Assembly (NCBI GenBank): GCA_038232935.1
Contig: JBBSMX010000032.1
Span: forward strand, 1-33,207
DNA: 33,207 nt
From: JBBSMX01 sp038232935
GTDB taxonomy: Bacteria > Bacteroidota > Rhodothermia > Rhodothermales > JANQRZ01
Reading direction: 5' to 3'
Position 1 is the stretch's first letter. The number at the start of each line of letters is the position of its first letter. The notes under the pieces were generated by a model. It did no database searches and was not told the DNA's origin. It saw only the letters and a program-made list of their open reading frames with translations. Both the position numbers and the translations under genes were made by a program. This document shows, one piece after another, positions 20,111 to 26,969 of the stretch.

Positions 20111-20268
20111 CTCCAGTTCATCGGGGGACGAGCGCCGGGGACCTGAGACGAGGACTACATAGAATTACCCACCGACCACATGCTTCCGGTTTGGGTGGTT
20201 CTCCCGATGCGCTGCTGCCTGCGATTCTGTAGCGTGGTGTAGCTCACCAACACGCCCCGGAGGAACCA

Positions 20269-21180
20269 ATGGACCAATCCCCCGCCATAGCCGAACAGTG
20301 CCTTCGCTCCAGCACGGTCGATGCACGATCCCAACTCTTGACGGACCTGCCCGTCACGGAGCGAAGGCTGGACCTGGCCGGTATCTCGACCGCCGTGTTA
20401 GAGGGTGGCGACGGCCCACCTATCGTGTTGTTGCACGGCCCGGGAGAGTTCGCGGCGAAGTGGCTGCGGATCATCCCGGATCTGGCAACGACCCATCGGG
20501 TCATCGCCCCTGACCTGCCGGGACACGGTGCCTCGGCGTGGGATGTCGGTCTGCTCGACGCCAACCGGGTGCTCGCATGGTTGGACGCGCTGATCCAGAA
20601 GACTTGTTCGTCGCCGCCTGTCCTCGTCGGCCATGTGCTCGGTGGGGCCATCGCCGCCCGCTTCGCTGTCGCCCACGGAGAGCGCCTCGACCGGCTTGTG
20701 CTCGTGGATGCGCTCGGATTGGGACGGTTCCGGCCTTCACCGGGCTTCGCGCTCTCGATGATCGGTTTCTTGGCGCGACCGAACGAGCGGACGTACGACC
20801 GCTTCATGCAGCAGTGTTCGTACGATCCAGACGGCTTGCGTAAGCAGATGGGTGAGTCCTGGGCACCGTTCGTCGCGTACAACATCGATCGCGCGCGCGC
20901 ACCGGGGGCAAAGGTCTCCGGTCGCATGATGCGCACGCTTGGCATGCCGCGCATCCCTGCGGAGAATCTCGCGCGGATCGCCGTGCCCACAACCTTGATC
21001 TGGGGGCGGCACGACCGTGCGCTGAAGCTCCGGATTGCGGAGGCTGCGAGCGAGCGCTACGGATGGCCGCTGCACGTGCTCGAGCACTGTGCTGACGATC
21101 CACCACGCGACCAGCCCGAGGCCTTTCTGCAAGTGCTGCGTGCGGCGCTCGGCGGCGCTGGGAACTCTGGCGGCGACTAA
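20269..21180 (+). CDS. Alpha/beta-hydrolase-fold protein lacking the catalytic serine
   Basis: A 303-residue protein with a clear alpha/beta-hydrolase fold: oxyanion-side HGPGEF at 56-61, DLPGHGAS at 82-89, nucleophile-elbow region VLVGHVLGGAIAARFA at 118-133, acid-strand LIWGRHD ending at Asp249, and DPPRDQPEAF near the C-terminus. At the elbow the usual G-H-S-L-G is G-H-V-L-G, so position 123 is Val. The usual catalytic His also seems lost, since A-D-D (275-277) stands where G-H-D is normal. It is therefore probably a non-hydrolytic family member, perhaps a binding or sensing protein for the adjacent LuxR-type regulator (inference). GGAGG lies 5 bases before the ATG. Confidence 0.85.
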   Translation: MDQSPAIAEQCLRSSTVDARSQLLTDLPVTERRLDLAGISTAVLEGGDGPPIVLLHGPGEFAAKWLRIIPDLATTHRVIAPDLPGHGASAWDVGLLDANRVLAWLDALIQKTCSSPPVLVGHVLGGAIAARFAVAHGERLDRLVLVDALGLGRFRPSPGFALSMIGFLARPNERTYDRFMQQCSYDPDGLRKQMGESWAPFVAYNIDRARAPGAKVSGRMMRTLGMPRIPAENLARIAVPTTLIWGRHDRALKLRIAEAASERYGWPLHVLEHCADDPPRDQPEAFLQVLRAALGGAGNSGGD

Positions 21181-21214
21181 AGGCTGCGCGCTCGTTGAGA
21201 TCGCACTCCTCCGG

Positions 21215-21814
21215 CTACGAACCAGCAGCGAGTGAGTGGTAGAGCGTCTCTACCTGCGCGCGGAGGTGGGCGAGGTCGCCGTCGTTCTCGATCACGAAGT
21301 CGGCGCGGCGGCGGAGATCGGCGGCGGGGAGTTGGTGCTGCATTCGGGCGAGGACGGCCTCGCGGGGCACGCTGTCGCGCTCCGTCACGCGGGCAATCCG
21401 CGTGTCGAGCGGTGCGTCGACGACGGCGACGTGATCGAGCACGCGCTCGGCGCCGGTTTCAAAGATGAGCGCGGCTTCGTAGACGAGCAGGCCGACGGCG
21501 TCGGCGCGCGCTTCGTCGATGAGGGCGAGCATCCGCTCGCGGACGCGGGGGTGGACGAGCGCGTTGAGACGGGCGACTGCAGCCGCATCGCCGAACACGC
21601 GCGCGGCGAGGTGCGGCCGGTTCAGGCGCCCCTTGGCGTCGTAGCTCTCCGGGCCGAACGCTCCGATGAGTTCGGCTCGCAGCGCCGGGTCCTCCTGCAT
21701 CAGCCGCTTCGCCTCGGCATCGGCGTGGACGACGCGGGCGCCGAGGTCCTCGAAGATTCGGCACGCCGCCGACTTCCCGCTGCCGATGCCGCCGGTAACA
21801 CCCAGGGTTTTCAT
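21215..21814 (-). CDS. coaE: Dephospho-CoA kinase
   Basis: Last enzyme of coenzyme A synthesis, phosphorylating the ribose 3'-hydroxyl of dephospho-CoA. The product has 199 residues. The P-loop is GVTGGIGSGKS at 5-15, followed by the conserved GARVVHADAEA with the catalytic Asp, NRPHLAARVF, and the lid and C-terminal DFVIENDGDL. I chose the ATG at 21814 because it gives the standard MKTLGVTGGIG start; the frame runs 43 codons further upstream through repeat sequence. It forms the right edge of the accessory island, and two diverged copies of its 3' end lie at 16590-16670 and 18183-18335. Confidence 0.96.
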   Translation of the reverse strand: MKTLGVTGGIGSGKSAACRIFEDLGARVVHADAEAKRLMQEDPALRAELIGAFGPESYDAKGRLNRPHLAARVFGDAAAVARLNALVHPRVRERMLALIDEARADAVGLLVYEAALIFETGAERVLDHVAVVDAPLDTRIARVTERDSVPREAVLARMQHQLPAADLRRRADFVIENDGDLAHLRAQVETLYHSLAAGS

Positions 21815-21830
21815 GAGATCAGGCGTGGAT

Positions 21831-21904
21831 CGTAGGGGCGCAGCGGTGCCCTGTTTGAGCATGACGCCAACTCGATCAGGGCGCAGCAGCGCTACGCCCC
21901 TACG
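21831..21904. repeat. Long imperfect palindrome, REP-like
   Basis: Arms CGTAGGGGCGCAGCG (21831-21845) and CGCTACGCCCCTACG (21890-21904) are complementary with one mismatch, and pairing continues inward imperfectly (TGCCCTG with CAGGGCG, CTGTTTGAG with CTCGATCAG). The GTAGGGGCG end is of a kind often seen in dispersed extragenic palindromes. It fills the space between coaE and the ABC ATPase gene, and its last bases include the ATPase stop codon. It may act as a mobile repeat or an mRNA-stabilising hairpin after the ATPase gene. Confidence 0.75.
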
Positions 21905-22700
21905 GGAGGTCAGCGTTCGCGGGGAGCGGTGCGGCCTCTCCAAACCCGTCGGCCATCAGCGTATCCGTGCGCGCCATCACATCCTCCGTCGAGGTGAGCT
22001 GGCTGAAGGCGCGTTCGAGCGAGGTCGAGGCCGTCTCCGCCTTGAGGGCGGCTGGCGAACCCTGCCCGATGATGTGGCCGTCGCGGATCACGATGACGCG
22101 GTCGGCGATCCGCTCGACGGCGTCGAGGATGTGGGAGGAGTAGAGGACGGTGCGGCCGGCGTCGGCCCAGCGGCGGAAGAGGGCGCGGGCGAGGAGGACG
22201 GCCTCGGCGTCGAGCCCGGAGAGCGGTTCGTCGAGCAGGAGGACGGGCGGGGCGTGGAGGAGGGCCGCGCTGAGGAGCACCTTCTGCTTCATCCCCTTCG
22301 AGAAGCCGACCATCTTCCGCTGCGCGTCGTCGTCGAGCTTCCAATAGCGCAGGAGCGCGGCGAGGCGAGAGCGGGTGAGGTCTTCGTCGAGCCCGTACAT
22401 CCGGCCGATGAAGAGGAGGTACTCCTTGGGCGTGAAGCTCTCGTAGAGGTGCCCGTGCTCCGGTACGAACCCGTAGCGGCGCTTCGCCTCCAGCGGGTGG
22501 GCCACCACGTCCACCCCGGCGAGCATGACGTGCCCGGCGTCCGGCGCGAGCGTGCCCGTCAGCAGCCGCATCGTCGTCGTTTTGCCGGCCCCGTTCGGGC
22601 CGATGTAGCCGGCGATCTCGCCGGCCTCGACGTGGAACGAGACGCCGTGCAGCACCTCTTTCCCCTCAAATGCGACGCGGATGTTGTGGACGTGGATCAT
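21900..22700 (-). CDS. ABC transporter ATP-binding protein
   Basis: ATPase subunit of an ABC-2-type exporter, 266 residues. Walker A is GPNGAGKTTT, the Q-loop region contains GFVPEHGHLYESFT, the signature is FSKGMKQKV (a variant of LSGGQ common in this subfamily), Walker B is VLLLDEPLSGLD, and the H-loop is SSHILD. The ATG at 22700 gives the usual start; the frame extends upstream. No permease gene lies next to it: coaE follows and the HIT gene precedes, so its membrane partner must be elsewhere. The stop codon lies within the palindromic repeat. Confidence 0.93.
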   Translation of the reverse strand: MIHVHNIRVAFEGKEVLHGVSFHVEAGEIAGYIGPNGAGKTTTMRLLTGTLAPDAGHVMLAGVDVVAHPLEAKRRYGFVPEHGHLYESFTPKEYLLFIGRMYGLDEDLTRSRLAALLRYWKLDDDAQRKMVGFSKGMKQKVLLSAALLHAPPVLLLDEPLSGLDAEAVLLARALFRRWADAGRTVLYSSHILDAVERIADRVIVIRDGHIIGQGSPAALKAETASTSLERAFSQLTSTEDVMARTDTLMADGFGEAAPLPANADLP

Positions 22701-22711
22701 AAGTCGGTAAA

Positions 22712-22777
22712 CGGTGGACGGTGAACAGAGGGTGGCGAACAGAGGACCGTCTACCGGCCGCTCTCTACCGTCCACCG
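22712..22777. repeat. Inverted repeat between HIT and ABC ATPase genes
   Basis: CGGTGGACGGT (22712-22722) and ACCGTCCACCG (22767-22777) are perfectly complementary over 11 bp, with a 44-base loop. The repeat fills nearly all of the 79-base space between two minus-strand genes. There is no T-tract, so a simple terminator is unlikely; an mRNA processing hairpin or a repeat element is possible. Confidence 0.6.
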
Positions 22778-22779
22778 GA

Positions 22780-23118
22780 TTAGCCCGGCGGCCACTGCAT
22801 GCCGCGACCGCCGAGGAGGTGCAGGTGGATGTGGAAGACGGACTGGCCCGCGCCCTCGCCGTTGTTCATCACGAGGCGGTAGTCGGTCAGCCCCTCATCG
22901 GCCGCGACTTTTTTGGCGACGACGAAGAGGTGGCCGACGAGGACCTCGTCCGCTTCCTCGATCCGATCCGCGCGGGGGATCGGCTTGCGGGGGACGACGA
23001 GGATGTGCGTCGGGGCCTGCGGGTTGATGTCGCGGAAGGCGAGGGCGCGATCGTCCTCGTAAACGATGTCGGCCGGGATCTCGCCGTCGGCGATCTTTTG
23101 GAAGAGGGTGGTGCTCAT
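22780..23118 (-). CDS. HIT family protein (HINT-like nucleotide hydrolase)
   Basis: Histidine-triad protein of 112 residues, probably hydrolysing AMP-linked phosphoramidates or acyl-adenylates. The triad HxHxH is at 96, 98 and 100 in FHIHLHLLGG, preceded by NNGEGAGQSV, and the start IFxKI-type segment is present (TLFQKIADGEIP). The ending MQWPPG is typical of bacterial HINT proteins. The start ATG at 23118 gives full length; the frame continues 21 codons upstream without family features. It is divergent from the pterin operon across 179 bases. Confidence 0.94.
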   Translation of the reverse strand: MSTTLFQKIADGEIPADIVYEDDRALAFRDINPQAPTHILVVPRKPIPRADRIEEADEVLVGHLFVVAKKVAADEGLTDYRLVMNNGEGAGQSVFHIHLHLLGGRGMQWPPG

Positions 23119-23297
23119 GGCGCAGCGGGAGGGGGCGGTGAAGAGAGACGGCAAAGACAGTGCGCGACCGTACGGCGGCAAGATAGGCGGGGCGACGTGT
23201 CGCGTGGGCGTGCCAGCGGGCGGCGGTGTCGGGCAGAGGAACGAACGAGCGGGGCGGCGGGTTCAGAGCCGACACGCAGATCCTCGTTGCACCGACT

Positions 23298-23711
23298 ATG
23301 CCGACCGTCTACGTCACCCGCACCGTCCGCTTCAACGCCGCCCACCGGCTCCACAACTCTCAGCAGTCGGACGAGTGGAATCGTGAGACGTACGGCAAGT
23401 GCAACTACCCGAACTGGCACGGCCACAACTACACGCTCGACGTGACCGTGGCCGGGGAGCCGGACCCCGAGACGGGCTACGTGATCGACCTCGGTGAGCT
23501 CAAACGGATCCTCGACGAGAAGGTCGTGGACAAGGTGGACCACCGGAATCTCAACCTCGACGTGGACTTTATGCAGGGCGTGCTGCCCTCGACCGAGAAC
23601 TTCGCCGTCGGGATCTGGAACGAGATCGCGGACGCGATTCCGGGCGGGCGGCTCCACAGCGTCCGCCTCCGCGAGACCGAGAACAACGTGGCCGAATATC
23701 GGGGCGAGTGA
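23298..23711 (+). CDS. 6-pyruvoyl-tetrahydropterin synthase family protein (PTPS type)
   Basis: T-fold enzyme of 137 residues. Zinc ligands are His16 (FNAAHRLHN), His41 and His43 (HGHNY). Cys35 precedes HGH by the five-residue spacing seen in true PTPS (CNNPNGHGH), here CNYPNWHGH, rather than the three-residue spacing of QueD. The C-terminal Glu lies in LRETENN. It probably converts dihydroneopterin triphosphate to 6-pyruvoyl-tetrahydropterin, although an automatic name would be 6-carboxytetrahydropterin synthase. The ATG at 23298 gives the standard start. FolE, which makes its substrate, follows after 21 bases. Confidence 0.9.
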   Translation: MPTVYVTRTVRFNAAHRLHNSQQSDEWNRETYGKCNYPNWHGHNYTLDVTVAGEPDPETGYVIDLGELKRILDEKVVDKVDHRNLNLDVDFMQGVLPSTENFAVGIWNEIADAIPGGRLHSVRLRETENNVAEYRGE

Positions 23712-23732
23712 CCCCGGACAACCCCCGCGCGC

Positions 23733-24410
23733 ATGAGCAGAGACGACCACACGAACACCGACCCCTCCACCTACGGCTCCGGCGCGTCCGACCTCGCCGT
23801 GGACCTTTACTCCCCCGAGGGGTACGAGCGCCGCGACATGTACCATGAGGACAAGACGGAAGCCCTGGCCGGGCACGTCGAAGAGATCCTCCGGCTCGTC
23901 GGCGAAAACCCGGAGCGGGAGGGGCTGCTGAAGACGCCGGAGCGCGTGGCGAAAGCGTACCAGTTCCTCACCCACGGCTACGGCCTGGACCCCCACGTCA
24001 TCCTCCGCTCGGCGCTCTTCGAGGAGGACTACAACGAGATGATCCTCGTGCGCGACATCGAGGTATACTCCCTCTGCGAACATCATATGCTCCCGTTCTT
24101 CGGGAAGGCGCACGTCGCCTACATCCCGAACGGCCGGATCGTCGGGCTCTCGAAGATCCCGCGCGTCGTCGACGTGTTCGCGCGGCGGTTGCAGGTGCAG
24201 GAGCGGCTGACGATCCAGATCCGCGACGCGATCACGGAGGTCTTGGAGCCGCAGGGCGTCGCTGTCGTGATCGAGGCGCAGCACCTGTGCATGATGATGC
24301 GCGGGGCCGAGAAGCAGAACTCGTTCACCGCCACGAGCGCGATGAGCGGCGAGTTCTTGAACAACATCCACACCCGCGCCGAGTTCATGCGGCTCATCAA
24401 CGGGCACTGA
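23733..24410 (+). CDS. folE: GTP cyclohydrolase I
   Basis: Converts GTP to 7,8-dihydroneopterin triphosphate, the entry to folate and biopterin synthesis. The product has 225 residues with zinc ligands Cys115, His118 (SLCEHHMLPF) and Cys186 (QHLCMMMRG), and FARRLQVQERLT and GVAVVIEA in the core. The N-terminal ~40 residues are a variable extension. It lies between the PTPS-type gene (21 bases upstream) and a DinB-like gene one base downstream, so it is part of an operon of five genes. Confidence 0.96.
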   Translation: MSRDDHTNTDPSTYGSGASDLAVDLYSPEGYERRDMYHEDKTEALAGHVEEILRLVGENPEREGLLKTPERVAKAYQFLTHGYGLDPHVILRSALFEEDYNEMILVRDIEVYSLCEHHMLPFFGKAHVAYIPNGRIVGLSKIPRVVDVFARRLQVQERLTIQIRDAITEVLEPQGVAVVIEAQHLCMMMRGAEKQNSFTATSAMSGEFLNNIHTRAEFMRLINGH

Positions 24411-24411
24411 G

Positions 24412-24948
24412 ATGGCCGCCGCCGAGGCCTTCCTCGCCGATATCGAGAATCGGTTCCGGGCGTACCGTGCCCTCGCCGAATCCGCCATCGAGCAGACCGA
24501 CGACGCAGCGTTCTTCGCGGCACTCGGAGGCGAAGCCAACTCCACCGCGCTCCTCGTCAAGCACCTCGCCGGCAACTTCCGCTCGCGCTGGACCGACTTC
24601 CTGACGGCCGACGGCGACAAGCCCGATCGCCACCGCGACACCGAGTTCGTCCTCACGGACGACGACACGCGCGACGCCCTCATGACGCGTTGGGCCGAGA
24701 GCTGGCAGCTCCTCGCCGACACCTTCGCCGTGCTCACGCCGGACGATCTCACGCGCACTGTCACGATCCGCAGCGAGCCGCACACGGTGACGGACGCGCT
24801 CCTCCGCGCGCTCGCCCACACGGCGTATCACGTCGGCCAGATCGTCCTCCTCGCCAAGCACCACGCAGGCGAAAACTGGAAATCCCTCAGCATCCCGCGC
24901 GGCCAGTCCGAGCAGTTCGCCGCCGCGCACCAACAGCGATTCGCATGA
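24412..24948 (+). CDS. DinB-like / DUF1572 family protein
   Basis: Four-helix-bundle protein of 178 residues. Its histidines are placed as in DinB/YfiT metal-binding proteins: His in LVKHLAGNFRSRW (about residue 50) and HTAYHVGQIVLLAKH near 140. The family may include thiol-dependent transferases; no substrate is known. It starts one base after the folE stop and its own stop overlaps the next start (ATGA), so it is translationally coupled to both neighbours. Confidence 0.87.
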   Translation: MAAAEAFLADIENRFRAYRALAESAIEQTDDAAFFAALGGEANSTALLVKHLAGNFRSRWTDFLTADGDKPDRHRDTEFVLTDDDTRDALMTRWAESWQLLADTFAVLTPDDLTRTVTIRSEPHTVTDALLRALAHTAYHVGQIVLLAKHHAGENWKSLSIPRGQSEQFAAAHQQRFA

Positions 24949-25301
24949 GCATCGACTACGACGGCCGCCGCTTCCGCGCGGTCGAGAGCAGCGCGACCAG
25001 CGAAGTGAGCGAGGCCACGGTCTTCGAGTACCGGCAGCGCGGCGAGGTGGTGTGGGCGACGTACAGCGGCGGCGATGTCGCGTTCGGCACGCTCGTCGCC
25101 ACCATTGGAGAAGCGGGACGGCTCGACATGCGCTACAGCCACGTCAACGACCTCGGCGTGCTGATGACGGGCGTGTGCGAGACGACGCCCGAGGTGCTGC
25201 CCGGTGGCCGTCTCCGCCTCCACGAGCAGTGGCGCTGGACCAGCGGCGACGGGTCGAGCGGCGTGTCCGTCCTCGAAGAGATCGACCGGGTCTCGTCATG
25301 A
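24945..25301 (+). CDS. Small conserved protein (family often labelled N-acetylglutamate synthase-like)
   Basis: A 118-residue protein, probably beta-rich. Family features from memory are the start YDGRRFRAVESSATSEVS, VVWATYSGGDVAFGTLVA, LDMRYSHVN and RLHEQWRWTSGDGSSGVSV. Databases often carry the name 'n-acetylglutamate synthase' for this family, but there is no GNAT fold signature here and I do not accept that function. It overlaps the gene before it and the gene after it by four bases each (ATGA), so it is embedded in the pterin operon. Confidence 0.82.
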   Translation: MSIDYDGRRFRAVESSATSEVSEATVFEYRQRGEVVWATYSGGDVAFGTLVATIGEAGRLDMRYSHVNDLGVLMTGVCETTPEVLPGGRLRLHEQWRWTSGDGSSGVSVLEEIDRVSS

Positions 25302-25996
25302 TCGCTGCCATCACCGGGGCGAGCCAGGGAATCGGAGCCGCGATCGCCGAAGCGTTCGCCGCCGAAGCGGGGGCGCAGGTCGCCCTCCTCGCGCGGACCG
25401 AGTCGAAGCTGAACGCCGTCGCGGAGCGGTGCCGTGCGCACGGAGCCGAGGCGCTCGTCGTCCCCTGCGACGTGACGGATGCCGCTGCCGTCGCGGACGC
25501 CGCCGAGGCCGTGCAGGAGCGGTTCGGCGTGCCGGATGTGCTCGTCAACAACGCGGGGGCGTTCGTGCCCGGCGGCGTGCTAGAGATGAGCACGGTCGAC
25601 TTCCGCGCCCAGATCGAGGTGAACCTCACGAGCGCGTTCCTCATGACCCACGCCTTTCTCCCGGCGATGGTCGAGCGCGGCAGCGGTGACGTGTTCTTCA
25701 TGGCCTCCGTTGCCTCTATTCAAGGCTATCCGCGCGGCGTGGCGTACGGCGCGGCGAAGCACGGGTTGCTCGGCCTCGCCCGCAGCCTCCGCGAAGAGGT
25801 CAAGCCCCACGGCCTCCGCGTGATGACGCTGCTCCCCGGCGCGACCTACACCGATAGCTGGGCCGCCAGCGACCTCCCGCCCGAGCGGCTCATGCCGCCC
25901 GAAGACATCGCCCGCGCCGTCGTGGCGATGCACAAAATGACGGGCCGCACCGTCGTCGAAGAACTCCTCCTCCGCCCGCAGTTGGGCGACGTGTAG
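25298..25996 (+). CDS. SDR family oxidoreductase, sepiapterin-reductase-like
   Basis: Classical short-chain dehydrogenase of 232 residues: TGASQGIG at 6-13, NNAG near 84-87, and catalytic Asn109, Ser137, Tyr150 and Lys154 (YGAAK). The C-terminal block (PGATYTDSW, MPPEDIA, RTVVEELLLRP, QLGDV) resembles, from memory, the end of the sepiapterin reductase of Chlorobium tepidum. With FolE and the PTPS-type enzyme in the same operon, reduction of 6-pyruvoyl-tetrahydropterin to tetrahydrobiopterin is a reasonable role. A 3-oxoacyl-ACP-reductase-like function is the alternative. The start ATG overlaps the preceding stop. Confidence 0.85.
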   Translation: MIAAITGASQGIGAAIAEAFAAEAGAQVALLARTESKLNAVAERCRAHGAEALVVPCDVTDAAAVADAAEAVQERFGVPDVLVNNAGAFVPGGVLEMSTVDFRAQIEVNLTSAFLMTHAFLPAMVERGSGDVFFMASVASIQGYPRGVAYGAAKHGLLGLARSLREEVKPHGLRVMTLLPGATYTDSWAASDLPPERLMPPEDIARAVVAMHKMTGRTVVEELLLRPQLGDV

Positions 25997-26040
25997 CAGC
26001 GCGCTGCACCCCTACTATTCCCTCGCTAAACCGTTCAGGC

Positions 26041-26319
26041 ATGCCCGATTTCTCCGTAGCCAACAACGCCGACCGCAGCCGCTTCGAGTCCGTCGTGGAT
26101 GGCGAGACGGCCATACTCGACTATCAACTCGACGGCGATGTGATCGCGTTCACACACACCGCCGTGCCGCCCGCCATCGAGAACCAGGGCGTCGGCAGCG
26201 CGCTCGCGCGGACGGCGCTCGACTACGCCGAAACGCACGGCCTCCGCGTGCTCCCCCACTGCGCCTTCGTCGCCGACTTCATTCGCGAGCACGACGAATA
26301 CGAGCACCTCGTGGACTGA
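26041..26319 (+). CDS. GNAT-like small acetyltransferase
   Basis: A 92-residue protein of the small GCN5-related group that includes the YjdJ/NATD1-type family. The acetyl-CoA loop is visible as ENQGVGSALARTAL, preceded by the strand VIAFTHTAVPPAI and followed by HGLRVLPHCAFVADFIREH, the family's closing block. These minimal proteins lack the N-terminal half of a full GNAT domain and their substrates are unknown. It starts 44 bases after the SDR gene and may be the last gene of that operon. Confidence 0.88.
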   Translation: MPDFSVANNADRSRFESVVDGETAILDYQLDGDVIAFTHTAVPPAIENQGVGSALARTALDYAETHGLRVLPHCAFVADFIREHDEYEHLVD

Positions 26320-26339
26320 CGAGGTCCCTACGGCAGCAC

Positions 26340-26849
26340 CTAGTTCGACGCCTCACGGAGTTCGAACGGATTGGAGGCCCGCTCTTCGAGAGGCGTCGGT
26401 TCGATGTGCTCCGGGTCCTCCGTCCGATCCACGCCCAGCACGATGCGGTACGTGCCCTCGACCGGCAGCGTCTCGAACTTGGGATATCTGTTGTCCGACG
26501 GCAGCCCGGCGAATACCCGCAGCGTGTCGCGATACATCCGCCCCGCTTTGACGCGGACCGAGGGGCCAAGGCACTGCGTCACGATGGGGGCCACCGCCGT
26601 CACCCATTCCCCGTCAACCAGCTTTTGTAACGTCGGCGGGTTCGGCCCCGGACAGCCCGGCACGTAGACGGCCCGCCCGCGCTCGTTCGTAAAGGTGAAC
26701 GCGATGGGGTCGAGTTCGAGGCCGAAACCGGTGACGCGCGCTTCGTAGCGGTCGGCGTCGGTGCGGAGGAATGCTGCTCCGTCGTCGTTGTCACTGCCGA
26801 ACAGAGAGCAGCCGCCGAGCAGGAGCAGCAGCGAGAGCAGAGGGCGCAT
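26340..26849 (-). CDS. Hypothetical lipoprotein
   Basis: Predicted 169-residue lipoprotein. The signal peptide MRPLLSLLLLLGGC ends in lipobox LGGC with the acylated cysteine at 14. The mature domain looks beta-sandwich-like (FTFTNERGRAVYVPGC, GRMYRDTLRVFAGL, EGTYRIVLGVD), reminiscent of small Ig-like domains in Bacteroidota-type lipoproteins. The ATG at 26849 is chosen for the signal peptide; the frame continues upstream. It is the convergent neighbour of the GNAT gene (20 bases between). I do not recognise a specific family. Confidence 0.72.
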   Translation of the reverse strand: MRPLLSLLLLLGGCSLFGSDNDDGAAFLRTDADRYEARVTGFGLELDPIAFTFTNERGRAVYVPGCPGPNPPTLQKLVDGEWVTAVAPIVTQCLGPSVRVKAGRMYRDTLRVFAGLPSDNRYPKFETLPVEGTYRIVLGVDRTEDPEHIEPTPLEERASNPFELREASN

Positions 26850-26969
26850 GGTGCGAGGAGGAAGGGGGCAGGAGCCGGGCATCGAAAATAGAGCGCTAGC
26901 CCCTATCTCTAGGCTGGGGCACAGCGATTTGCAGGGGAGGACAGTAGGGTCCCGTCGCATGTCTGTCCG

